Assembly (NCBI GenBank): GCA_900321265.1
Contig: ONVJ01000110.1
Coordinates: 1 to 8,525, forward strand
DNA: 8,525 nucleotides
Direction: 5' to 3'
Source of the DNA: an uncultured Eubacteriales bacterium
GTDB taxonomy: Bacteria > Bacillota > Clostridia > Oscillospirales > CAG-272
Of this stretch, positions 1 to 5,754 are shown in pieces. The notes under the pieces were generated by a model. It was not told the origin of the DNA, did not search any database, and saw nothing but the letters and a program-made list of their open reading frames with translations. The number at the start of each line of letters is the position of its first letter. Positions within the stretch are counted from its first letter, which is position 1. A program made the translations under genes and the position numbers.

Positions 1-142
1 AGTTAAGAGAACCCTCAAGGTTCACGCTCACGATGCCGATAACTCCTGCGGGATCGGCGACAAGGTAGAGATCATGGAGACCAGACCTCTCTCGAAGACA
101 AAGAGATGGCGCGTCGTCAGGATCATCGAAAAGGCGAAATGA
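1..142 (+). CDS. rpsQ: 30S ribosomal protein S17 (3' end only)
   Basis: Partial gene cut by the left edge of the window; base 1 is the last base of a codon and the readable frame begins at position 2. The visible 46 residues contain IMETRPLSKTKRWR, the C-terminal hallmark of S17, an OB-fold primary binder of 16S rRNA in the small-subunit body. The stop is TGA at 140-142, followed 19 nt later by rplN. S17 before L14 marks the junction of the S10 and spc operons, and no terminator or promoter separates them here, so they are probably co-transcribed. The identification rests on the motif and the gene order; the N-terminal part is outside the window. Confidence 0.96.
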   Translation, partial: VKRTLKVHAHDADNSCGIGDKVEIMETRPLSKTKRWRVVRIIEKAK

Positions 143-161
143 TCGGCAGGGAGGAAGACAA

Positions 162-530
162 ATGGTACAGCAGGAATCAAGACTGAAGGTCGCCGACAAC
201 ACCGGCGCCAAGGAACTGCTCTGCATAAGAGTCCTCGGCGGCACCGGCCGCAGATACGCCTCGGTCGGAGACGTTATCGTCTGCTCGGTCAAGAAGGCGG
301 CTCCCGGCGGCATGGTCAAGAAGGGCGAGGTCGTCAAGGCCGTCGTCGTCAGGACCGTGCACGGAGTCAAGCGTCCCGACGGATCCTACATCAGATTCGA
401 CGAGAACGCCGCCGTCATCATCAAGGAAGACCAGACCCCCCGCGGGACCCGTATCTTCGGGCCTGTGGCAAGAGAACTCCGCGAGAAGCAGTATCTCAAG
501 ATACTCTCCCTCGCCCCCGAAGTACTTTGA
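162..530 (+). CDS. rplN: 50S ribosomal protein L14
   Basis: Complete 122-residue L14, the usual bacterial length. L14 binds 23S rRNA at the subunit interface and contributes to intersubunit bridges. The N-terminal MVQQESRLKVADNTGAKELL and the segment GGTGRRYASVGDVIV are textbook L14, as is the C-terminal RGTRIFGPVARELRE. The ATG at 162 sits 7 nt after a strong ribosome binding site, GGGAGG (149-154), so the start is secure. It follows rpsQ by 19 nt and is followed by rplX after 16 nt. Nothing unusual is seen in the protein. Confidence 0.98.
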   Translation: MVQQESRLKVADNTGAKELLCIRVLGGTGRRYASVGDVIVCSVKKAAPGGMVKKGEVVKAVVVRTVHGVKRPDGSYIRFDENAAVIIKEDQTPRGTRIFGPVARELREKQYLKILSLAPEVL

Positions 531-546
531 CGGAAGGAGATAAACG

Positions 547-879
547 ATGAATATCAAAAAAGACGATACCGTTGTGCTTCTCACCGGAAAGTATGAGGAA
601 AAGAAGGACAAGAACGGAAAGCTTCTCACCCACAAGGTGATCGCCGTCTCCCCGAAGGAGGACAAGGTCATCGTTGAGGGCGTGAACAGGGTCAAAAAGC
701 ATGTAAAGCCCCGCAGACAGGGCGAGCAGGGAGGGATCATCGACACCGAAGGCGCTATCTACGCCTGCAAGGTCGCTCTCTACTGCCCCAAGTGCGAAAA
801 GGGCGTAAGAGTCAAGACCGTCGTCAAAGAGGACGGCAAGAAGGTCCGCGTTTGCGCAAAATGCGGCAAAGAATTCTGA
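547..879 (+). CDS. rplX: 50S ribosomal protein L24 with C-terminal zinc-finger-like tail
   Basis: 110-residue L24, an assembly-initiating protein that binds near the 5' end of 23S rRNA at the exit-tunnel rim. The N-terminal KOW region covers about residues 1-50, with DDTVVLLTGK then VIVEGVNRVKKHVKP as the family core. Between them the usual KG-K-GKV turn is replaced by a longer lysine-rich stretch (about residues 16-30), roughly 8 residues more than the common form. The C-terminus carries two CxxC pairs, C80/C83 and C103/C106, a likely zinc site; I recall such tails in clostridial L24 proteins, whereas E. coli L24 lacks one. The ATG at 547 follows AAGGAGA (534-540) at good spacing. It lies between rplN and rplE as expected. 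Confidence 0.96.
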   Translation: MNIKKDDTVVLLTGKYEEKKDKNGKLLTHKVIAVSPKEDKVIVEGVNRVKKHVKPRRQGEQGGIIDTEGAIYACKVALYCPKCEKGVRVKTVVKEDGKKVRVCAKCGKEF

Positions 880-902
880 GAAAGGGGAAGAGAGAGATAG
901 CA

Positions 903-1442
903 ATGGCAAGACTCAAGGACAAATACAAGTCGGAAATCGCTCCCGCCCTTATGCAGAAATTCAACTATAAGAGCGTTATGCAGATCCCGAAGCTCGACAA
1001 GGTCGTCATCAACGTCGGCTCTTCCGAGGCCAGGGACAATGCCAAGGTCATCGACAACATCATCGGCGATCTCAGCCTCATCACCGGACAGAAGGGCGTT
1101 CCGACCACCGCGAGGAAATCGGTCGCGAACTTCAAGGTCAGGGAAGGCATGAAGATCGGCGCCAAGGTCACTCTCCGCGGCGACAGGATGTATGAATTCG
1201 TCGACAAGCTCTTCAACTTCGCGCTCCCCAGAGTCCGCGACTTCAAGGGGATCAATCCCAACGCCTTCGACGGCCGCGGCAACTACGCCCTCGGCCTGAA
1301 GGAGCAGCTGATATTCCCCGAGATCGACTACGACAAGGTCGACAAGATCCGCGGAATGGACATCTGTCTGGTAACCACCGCCAACACCGATGAAGAAGCC
1401 CGCGAGCTTCTCCTCGCGCTCGGCGCCCCGTTCGCAAAATAA
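903..1442 (+). CDS. rplE: 50S ribosomal protein L5
   Basis: 179-residue L5, which binds 5S rRNA and contacts the P-site tRNA and S13 (bridge B1b). Family landmarks are clear: ITGQKGVPTTARKS (about 60-73), GAKVTLRGDRMYEF (86-99), LPRVRDFKG (108-116), FDGRGNY (122-128) and KEQLIFPEIDYDKVDKIRGMDI (133-154). The frame is open further upstream to an ATG at 792, but that start would lie deep inside rplX; the ATG at 903 gives MARLKDKYKSEI, the normal L5 N-terminus and length. Its ribosome binding site is purine-rich rather than canonical (AAAGGGG at 881-887, AGAGAG closer in). The E. coli S8 repressor site overlaps the rplE start; I see no comparable structured site here, only a 23-nt purine-rich spacer. 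Confidence 0.97.
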   Translation: MARLKDKYKSEIAPALMQKFNYKSVMQIPKLDKVVINVGSSEARDNAKVIDNIIGDLSLITGQKGVPTTARKSVANFKVREGMKIGAKVTLRGDRMYEFVDKLFNFALPRVRDFKGINPNAFDGRGNYALGLKEQLIFPEIDYDKVDKIRGMDICLVTTANTDEEARELLLALGAPFAK

Positions 1443-1459
1443 GGGAGGCAAAGTTAGAA

Positions 1460-1645
1460 ATGGCAAAGAAAGCAATGATTCTCAAGCAGCAGGCCCCGGC
1501 GAAATACTCGACCAGAGCATACAACCGCTGCAAGATCTGCGGCCGTCCGCACGCCTATCTCCGCAAATACGGCATCTGCCGCATCTGCTTCAGAAATCTT
1601 GCCTACAAGGGCGAGATCCCGGGCGTAAGAAAGGCCTCCTGGTGA
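1460..1645 (+). CDS. rpsN: 30S ribosomal protein S14, type Z (zinc-binding)
   Basis: 61-residue S14, the short zinc-binding form rather than the roughly 100-residue zinc-free form of E. coli. S14 sits in the head of the 30S subunit and joins late in assembly. The zinc ligands are C24, C27, C40 and C43 in the pattern CxxC-12-CxxC, followed by the family C-terminus GEIPGVRKASW. The ATG at 1460 lies 11 nt after GGGAGG (1443-1448). It follows rplE by 17 nt. Unusually for this cluster, the next gene (rpsH) starts 163 nt further on. The short zinc form supports a Bacillota/Clostridia origin. Confidence 0.98.
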   Translation: MAKKAMILKQQAPAKYSTRAYNRCKICGRPHAYLRKYGICRICFRNLAYKGEIPGVRKASW

Positions 1646-1650
1646 ACTTT

Positions 1651-1684
1651 TCCGGCAAAGCTTCCCTGACGGGAAGCGGCCGGA
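1651..1684 (+). other. Two-part RNA hairpin after rpsN
   Basis: Perfect outer arms TCCGGC (1651-1656) and GCCGGA (1679-1684) flank a small asymmetric internal loop (AAA 1657-1659 opposite G 1678) and a perfect inner stem GCTTCCC (1660-1666) / GGGAAGC (1671-1677) closed by the tetraloop TGAC. That is 13 base pairs in 34 nt. It starts 5 nt after the rpsN stop codon. No U-tract follows, which argues against simple termination; a processing or mRNA-stabilising stem, or part of a protein-binding leader, would fit. Pairing was read by eye; folding energy was not computed. Confidence 0.6.
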
Positions 1685-1748
1685 TCAATACCGAAGTACC
1701 CCGAATATCGGAAGGAAACTAAGCTGCGGCCCGGTTTAACCGCCGATA

Positions 1749-1772
1749 TGTTGCCGTCCGCGAACGGCAGCA
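1749..1772 (+). other. RNA hairpin upstream of rpsH
   Basis: Arms 1749-1757 and 1764-1772 form nine pairs with one G-U wobble (1751/1770), around a core TGCCGT / ACGGCA, with a 6-nt loop CCGCGA. It lies 22 nt before the rpsH ribosome binding site and is followed by an A/T-rich stretch without a U-run. It may belong to a leader that controls rpsH translation. Alternatively its left arm could act as a weak -35 element (TTGCCG). Confidence 0.5.
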
Positions 1773-1808
1773 AGAATTATATTAACTTGCATATGGAGGA
1801 AAAACACA

Positions 1809-2207
1809 ATGCAAATGTCTGATGTTATTGCCGATATGCTCACAAGGATCAGAAACGCCTCGGGCGCCAAGCACGCCACCGTGGACATCCCGGCATCGAA
1901 CATGAAGAAATCAATCGCCGACATTCTCGCCACCGAAGGCTACATCACCGGTTACGAGGTCATAGACGACGGAAAGCAGGGCATCATCAGGATCACCCTG
2001 AAATATGTCGGCAAGAAGCAGCAGGTCATCCGCGGGATCCGCAGGGTATCCAAGCCCGGTCTCCGCATCTACGCCGGCTGCGACGAGATGCCCAGAGTCA
2101 TGAACGGACTCGGCATCGCGATCGTTTCAACGTCCAAGGGCATAATGACCGACAAGCAGGCCAGAAGAGAAAAGGTCGGCGGCGAAGTCCTTGCCTTCGT
2201 ATGGTAA
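1809..2207 (+). CDS. rpsH: 30S ribosomal protein S8
   Basis: 132-residue S8, a primary binder of the central domain of 16S rRNA (helix 21) and in E. coli also the translational repressor of the spc operon. The sequence runs MQMSDVIADMLTRIRNA at the N-terminus, and the RNA-binding signature STSKGIMTD (107-115) is followed by the conserved tail GGEVLAFVW. The ATG at 1809 follows GGAGG (1795-1799) by 9 nt; a second in-frame ATG at 1815 would drop only two residues. It is preceded by the structured 163-nt gap and followed by rplF after 18 nt. Whether it represses its own mRNA here is unknown. Confidence 0.98.
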   Translation: MQMSDVIADMLTRIRNASGAKHATVDIPASNMKKSIADILATEGYITGYEVIDDGKQGIIRITLKYVGKKQQVIRGIRRVSKPGLRIYAGCDEMPRVMNGLGIAIVSTSKGIMTDKQARREKVGGEVLAFVW

Positions 2208-2225
2208 CGGGGAGGAGAAGAGAAA

Positions 2226-2798
2226 ATGTCAAGAATAGGCAGAAAACCCATCACTCTCCCCGCCGGAGTCACGCTTACCGTTGACGAGTCCAACCTCGTG
2301 ACGGTCAAGGGAAAGCTCGGAACTCTCACCGAGAAGATCAGCCCCAGGATGACCGTCAAGGTCGACGGTCCCGTCGTGACAGTCGAAAGACCCACCGACG
2401 AGAAAGAGGATAAGAGCCTTCACGGACTCTCCAGAACCCTCATCAACAACATGGTCGTCGGAGTATCCGAAGGCTATTCCAAGGTCCTCGAGATCTACGG
2501 GACCGGCTACAGAGCCACTGTTCAGAACAAGAAGCTGCTTCTTTTCCTCGGACATTCTCTGGTAAACGGTAATCCCCAGGCGGCCCTCACGATCGAGCAG
2601 CCCGAAGGCATCACCTTTGAGGTGGCCGAGAAGGCTTCCCCGATCACCATCACCGTCAAGGGCGCCGACAAACAGCAGGTCGGTCAGATCGCCGCGGTCA
2701 TCCGCGGAAAGAGACCGCCCGAGCCCTATCACGGCAAGGGTATCAGATACGCCGGCGAAGTCATTCGCCGCAAGGCCGGCAAGACGGCCAAGAAGTAA
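2226..2798 (+). CDS. rplF: 50S ribosomal protein L6
   Basis: 190-residue L6, slightly longer than the usual 176-180. L6 binds 23S rRNA near the sarcin-ricin loop, where translation factors dock. Landmarks are MSRIGRKPITLP at the N-terminus, TLINNMVVGVSEGYSKVLEI (71-90), YGTGYRA (91-97), and the C-terminal DKQQVGQIAAVIRGKRPPEPYHGKGIRYAGE (148-178). Where most L6 proteins read LGYSHPV followed shortly by PEGI, this one reads LGHSLVNGNPQAALTIEQPEGI (108-129), about 7 extra residues in the loop between the two repeats. The ATG at 2226 follows GGGGAGG (2209-2215). It lies between rpsH and rplR (20-nt gap) as usual. Confidence 0.98.
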   Translation: MSRIGRKPITLPAGVTLTVDESNLVTVKGKLGTLTEKISPRMTVKVDGPVVTVERPTDEKEDKSLHGLSRTLINNMVVGVSEGYSKVLEIYGTGYRATVQNKKLLLFLGHSLVNGNPQAALTIEQPEGITFEVAEKASPITITVKGADKQQVGQIAAVIRGKRPPEPYHGKGIRYAGEVIRRKAGKTAKK

Positions 2799-2818
2799 GC
2801 GGAGAGGAGTGAAAGGAT

Positions 2819-3175
2819 ATGGTATCAAAGAAGAACAAGAACGCTGCGCGGCTTAAGAGACATATCAGGGTCAGAGGAAAGATCTCGGGAACCTCCGAGC
2901 GTCCCAGACTCTGCGTATACCGCTCGACCAACAACATCAGCGCGCAGATCATCGACGATGTCAAGGGAATCACTCTTGTTTCGGCTTCTTCCTACGGAAA
3001 AGAATTCGGCGAGGGCGGCAACAAAGAGGCCGCGAGAAAAGTCGGAAAGCTTATCGCCGAGAAAGCAATCGAAAAGGGTATCACCGAAGTCGTATTCGAC
3101 CGCGGCGGCTATCTTTATCACGGACGTGTATCGGAACTGGCTGAGGGTGCCCGCGAGGGCGGCCTGAAGTTCTGA
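2819..3175 (+). CDS. rplR: 50S ribosomal protein L18
   Basis: 118-residue L18, which carries 5S rRNA into the central protuberance together with L5. The N-terminus is short, basic and probably disordered (KKNKNAARLKRHIRVRGKI), then comes TSERPRLCVYRSTNNISAQIIDD, and the family C-terminus FDRGGYLYHGRVSELAEGAREGGLKF. The ATG at 2819 follows GGAGAGGAG (2801-2809). It comes 20 nt after rplF. The 67-nt gap after it is longer than its neighbours' gaps and contains a hairpin before rpsE. Confidence 0.98.
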   Translation: MVSKKNKNAARLKRHIRVRGKISGTSERPRLCVYRSTNNISAQIIDDVKGITLVSASSYGKEFGEGGNKEAARKVGKLIAEKAIEKGITEVVFDRGGYLYHGRVSELAEGAREGGLKF

Positions 3176-3203
3176 CCCTCCGGGGCAGTTCCGGTTTGTA
3201 CAC

Positions 3204-3225
3204 TGTTCAAACTGTTATTTGAACA
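3204..3225 (+). promoter_or_regulatory. Perfect A/T-rich hairpin just before the rpsE ribosome binding site
   Basis: TGTTCAAA (3204-3211) and TTTGAACA (3218-3225) are exact reverse complements separated by the 6-nt loop CTGTTA. The right arm ends 4 nt before the rpsE ribosome binding site AAGGAG (3230-3235). The rest of the 67-nt gap (3176-3242) shows no gene and no convincing promoter. An 8-bp perfect inverted repeat of low GC in GC-rich DNA could be a DNA operator, an mRNA processing stem or a translational control element. The site is certain as a repeat; its function is a guess. Confidence 0.45.
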
Positions 3226-3242
3226 TTTCAAGGAGCATTAAA

Positions 3243-3761
3243 ATGGCATTCAGAAACAACAACGTCGAGGAAAAGGAATTTACCGAAAGCCTCGTTGCAC
3301 TGAACCGTGTTTCCAAGACCGTTAAAGGTGGACGCGTTTCCCGCTTCGCCGCTCTTATGGTGGTAGGCGACGGACACGGCCGCGTGGGCGTAGGACTCGG
3401 AAAGGCGATCGAGGTTCCCGAAGCGATCCGCAAGGGAATCGAAGACGCGAAGAAAAATCTCGTTACCGTTTCGATCAAGGATACGACCATTCCCCATCAG
3501 GTCATAGGCGTCTTCGGAGCCGGCAAGGTCCTGCTCAAGCCCGCCGCCCCCGGTACCGGTATCATCGCCGGTTCGAAGGTCAGAATGGTCCTCGAGGCCG
3601 CCGGTATCAGCAATATCAGAGCGAAGTGCCTCAGATCGAATAACCCCGTCAACGTTGTCAAGGCCACGATGGAAGGCCTTAAGGAACTCAGAACGATCGA
3701 AGAGGTCGCGAAGGTCCGCGGGATAGAGGTCGACGACGTAAAGGGAGGCGTAAGGAAATGA
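3243..3761 (+). CDS. rpsE: 30S ribosomal protein S5
   Basis: 172-residue S5, involved in decoding fidelity and the mRNA entry site of the 30S subunit. The N-terminal double-stranded-RNA-binding-like domain spans about 12-75, with the loop KTVKGGRVSRFAALMVVGDGHGRVGVG (25-51), where spectinomycin resistance mutations fall in other bacteria; the C-terminal domain carries GAGKVLLKPAAPGTGIIAG (92-110) and NNPVNVVKATMEGL (133-146). The frame is open upstream to a TTG at 3219, inside the hairpin, but the ATG at 3243 lies 7 nt after AAGGAG (3230-3235) and matches the normal N-terminus. Its stop overlaps the rpmD start by 4 nt (ATGA), so translation of the two is probably coupled. Confidence 0.97.
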   Translation: MAFRNNNVEEKEFTESLVALNRVSKTVKGGRVSRFAALMVVGDGHGRVGVGLGKAIEVPEAIRKGIEDAKKNLVTVSIKDTTIPHQVIGVFGAGKVLLKPAAPGTGIIAGSKVRMVLEAAGISNIRAKCLRSNNPVNVVKATMEGLKELRTIEEVAKVRGIEVDDVKGGVRK

Positions 3762-3955
3762 AGAAGGTTACGCTTATCAGATCCCTTATCACCTGCAAGC
3801 CGAATCAGAAGGCGACCGCCGATTCTCTCGGCCTTCGCAAGATCGGCGACTCGGTCATCCATGCCGAGGGACCGGTGCTGAACGGCAAGATCAAGATCCT
3901 TTCCCACCTTGTTAAGGTCGAGGATTGCGACGGAAACGGAAAGGAGAACGCATGA
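3758..3955 (+). CDS. rpmD: 50S ribosomal protein L30
   Basis: 65-residue L30, a small globular 23S rRNA-binding protein that is present in some bacteria and absent in others. The sequence shows the family core KVTLIRSLI (3-11), SLGLRKIGDSV (23-33) and the ending LSHLVKVE (48-55), with a short polar tail (DCDGNGKENA) beyond the usual end. The ATG overlaps the rpsE stop as ATGA at 3758-3761, so it probably depends on coupled translation; upstream there is only AAGGGAGG (3739-3746) inside rpsE. Its own stop (3953-3955) overlaps the rplO start. Confidence 0.97.
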   Translation: MKKVTLIRSLITCKPNQKATADSLGLRKIGDSVIHAEGPVLNGKIKILSHLVKVEDCDGNGKENA

Positions 3956-4398
3956 TGAAACTCAACGATCTTCGCCCCGCCGAAGGTTCTGTGAAGGCTT
4001 CCTTCCGCAAGGGAAGAGGCATCGGATCCGGCAACGGAAAGACCGCCGGCAAGGGACACAAGGGACAGAATGCGAGATCGGGCGGCGGAGTAAGGCCCGG
4101 CTTTGAGGGCGGCCAGTTCCCGATCTACAGACAGCTTCCCAAGAGGGGATTTGGCAACTCCAGATTCGCCACCGTTTACGCGACTGTCAACGTTGAGGAC
4201 CTCAACCGCTTCGACGACGGATCGACGGTGGATCTCGACACCCTTCTCGCCGCTCGCGTCATCCGCAAGCCCTATGACGGACTCAAGGTCCTCGGAAACG
4301 GCGAACTCAAGAAGAAACTCAACGTCAAGGCGTCGAAATTCTCTTCGGCCGCGAAGGAAAAGATTGAGGCAGCAGGCGGAACTACCGAGGAGGTATAA
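3955..4398 (+). CDS. rplO: 50S ribosomal protein L15
   Basis: 147-residue L15, a late-assembling 23S rRNA-binding protein. It has the N-terminal MKLNDLRPAEGS, the long glycine- and basic-rich extension that threads through rRNA (about 15-50, RGIGSGNGKTAGKGHKGQNA), then FEGGQFPIYRQLPKRGF, the L15 signature. Two adjacent ATGs fit: 3952 (an extra Met, ATGA overlap) and 3955 (TGATG overlap with the rpmD stop). I chose 3955 because MKL is the typical family start and AAGGAG (3941-3946) is 8 nt away rather than 5. Both choices imply coupling to rpmD. It runs to 2 nt before secY. Confidence 0.96.
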   Translation: MKLNDLRPAEGSVKASFRKGRGIGSGNGKTAGKGHKGQNARSGGGVRPGFEGGQFPIYRQLPKRGFGNSRFATVYATVNVEDLNRFDDGSTVDLDTLLAARVIRKPYDGLKVLGNGELKKKLNVKASKFSSAAKEKIEAAGGTTEEV

Positions 4399-4400
4399 CG

Positions 4401-5729
4401 ATGTTTGCGACCTTTAGAAATGCCTGGAAGACGGCTGAGCTCCGTTCGAAGATCCTCTTCACGGCGCTCATAATGCTGATCTACAGACTTGGCGCATCGA
4501 TCCCGCTGCCCTACATCTCCAACGACGCTCTTACCTACTTCAACAGCTATGCGAGAGGCTCGATCCTCGAGTATATGGACTTCCTCTCCGGAGGCGCGTT
4601 CGGTAACTCGACCCTCTTTGCTCTCTCGGTATCGCCCTACATCACCGCATCGATCGTTATCCAGCTTCTGACCGTTGCCATCCCGGCCCTTCAGGCCCTT
4701 TCCAAGGACGGCGAGGAGGGTAGAAAGAAGATAACCGCCATAACCAGATATGTGACCGTGGTTCTCGCCATCGTGACTGCCTACGGTTACATGAAGCTTA
4801 TGGAAAACTACAATATGCTCGTTTCCGACATCACCTGGTTCGGCAAATTCGTCCTCATCGGATGCTACTGCGCCGGCGCCGCGATTATCATGTGGCTGGC
4901 CGAGAGAGTCAACGAGCACGGTATAGGCAACGGAGTATCGATGATACTCTTTGCCAATATAATTTCCCGCGTTCCCACGCTTGCCAACAGCGTCGGATCG
5001 ATGGTCTACAACAAGACCGACGGCTTCAGATGGTGGGGAATACCCCTTGCGGTCCTTTCTCTCGCCATCACCCTTGCGATGATCATCTTCATCGTATGGT
5101 TCACCGAGTCTGAGAGACGCATCCCGATCCTCTACGCCAAGAGAGTCGTAGGACGCAAGATGTACGGCGGACAGTCATCGAATCTCCCGATCAAGCTGAA
5201 CATGTCGGGCGTTATGCCTATAATCTTCGCGAGCACGATCGCTTCGATCCCCGCGACGATCGGCGCCTTCTTCCCGAACAGCGGATTCAGCAAGTTCATG
5301 GAGAAATACTTCAACTACAATACCTGGCTGTATTTCATTATTTATCTGGCCCTTATTGTGGTTTTCGCCTACTTCTACATCATGATTTCCTTCGATCCGG
5401 TCGAAGTATCCAACAATATACAGAAGAACGGCGGTTCGATCCCCGGGATCCGTTCCGGACGTCCCACCATCCAGTATATCAAGAAGATACTCAACAGGAT
5501 CACCCTGATCGGAGCGGTATTCCTCTGCATCGTCGCAGGGCTTCCGATGCTCGTCACGATCATCAATCATCTGATAAACCCTGCCAGCACGACCTTCAAC
5601 GGCATCGCGTTCGGCGGAAACTCTCTGCTGATCGTTGTCGGTGTCATTCTTGAGGTCGTCAGAGACCTTGAGGCTCAGCTCGCTCTGCGCAGCTACGGCA
5701 AGTCTCAGACGAAGGGCATCTTCGGCTGA
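4401..5729 (+). CDS. secY: Protein translocase channel subunit SecY
   Basis: 442-residue SecY, the pore of the SecYEG translocon in the inner membrane, through which proteins are exported or inserted. Hydrophobic stretches consistent with the expected ten membrane helices can be followed, for example about 17-37, 71-96, 114-134, 149-166, 214-234, 270-290, 309-330 and 367-390. Family motifs are HGIGNG (173-178), ERRIPI (238-243) in a cytosolic loop, PIKLNMSGVMP (263-273), GIRSGRPT (349-356) and the C-terminal RDLEAQLALRSYGKS, the last in the region contacting ribosome and SecA. The ATG at 4401 follows GAGGAGGT (4387-4394), which lies in the last codons of rplO. It sits at its conserved place between rplO and adk. 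Confidence 0.98.
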   Translation: MFATFRNAWKTAELRSKILFTALIMLIYRLGASIPLPYISNDALTYFNSYARGSILEYMDFLSGGAFGNSTLFALSVSPYITASIVIQLLTVAIPALQALSKDGEEGRKKITAITRYVTVVLAIVTAYGYMKLMENYNMLVSDITWFGKFVLIGCYCAGAAIIMWLAERVNEHGIGNGVSMILFANIISRVPTLANSVGSMVYNKTDGFRWWGIPLAVLSLAITLAMIIFIVWFTESERRIPILYAKRVVGRKMYGGQSSNLPIKLNMSGVMPIIFASTIASIPATIGAFFPNSGFSKFMEKYFNYNTWLYFIIYLALIVVFAYFYIMISFDPVEVSNNIQKNGGSIPGIRSGRPTIQYIKKILNRITLIGAVFLCIVAGLPMLVTIINHLINPASTTFNGIAFGGNSLLIVVGVILEVVRDLEAQLALRSYGKSQTKGIFG

Positions 5730-5754
5730 TGACCGCTCAGGTGAGGTTCAAATC

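Larger units (their letters stand above)
1646..1808 (+). promoter_or_regulatory. Structured non-coding gap between rpsN and rpsH
   Basis: 163 nt without a credible gene, by far the longest gap in the window; most others are below 45 nt. It holds two strong inverted repeats (1651-1684 and 1749-1772), a small one (CCGA 1701-1704 with TCGG 1708-1711), and an A/T-rich end (about 1772-1793) leading to the rpsH ribosome binding site GGAGG at 1795-1799. No T-run follows either hairpin, so it is not a normal intrinsic terminator. A promoter is possible but weak: TTGCCG at 1751-1756 and AATTAT at 1775-1780 (18 bp apart), or TATATT at 1778-1783. S8 is a known autogenous regulator of spc mRNA in E. coli, so a leader controlling rpsH and downstream genes is a plausible but unproven reading. 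Confidence 0.4.

Noticed and set aside
177..746. Long open frames on the minus strand, for example 177-746, 780-1475, 2229-2828, 4272-4919 and 7402-8034.
   Set aside because: They lie opposite strongly conserved ribosomal, secY and other genes, match no family I recognise, and follow from the GC-rich codon bias of the real genes.
792..902. An L5 start at 792 giving a 216-residue protein.
   Set aside because: It would overlap the conserved zinc-binding end of L24, and the added residues are basic shadow sequence; 903 gives the standard length.
1651..1684. Intrinsic terminator after rpsN.
   Set aside because: The hairpin is strong but is followed by GC-containing sequence (TCAATACC) without a U-tract, and rpsH and the rest of the operon continue on the same strand.
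1390..1722. A plus-strand 110-codon frame overlapping rplE, rpsN and part of the gap.
   Set aside because: It is out of frame with two certain genes, has low-complexity composition, and its tail in the gap looks like no known protein.
1748..1822. A 24-codon ORF (MLPSANGSKNYINLHMEEKH...) in the rpsN-rpsH gap, overlapping the rpsH start by 14 nt; a possible leader peptide.
   Set aside because: It has no ribosome binding site, its start lies in the left arm of the hairpin, and its residues show no pattern typical of an attenuator peptide.
5635..5754. An N-terminal extension of adenylate kinase, since the frame is open from an ATG at 5635.
   Set aside because: The extension lies within the conserved end of secY in another frame and is arginine/serine-rich shadow sequence; the canonical adenylate kinase N-terminus begins at 5755 with a ribosome binding site.
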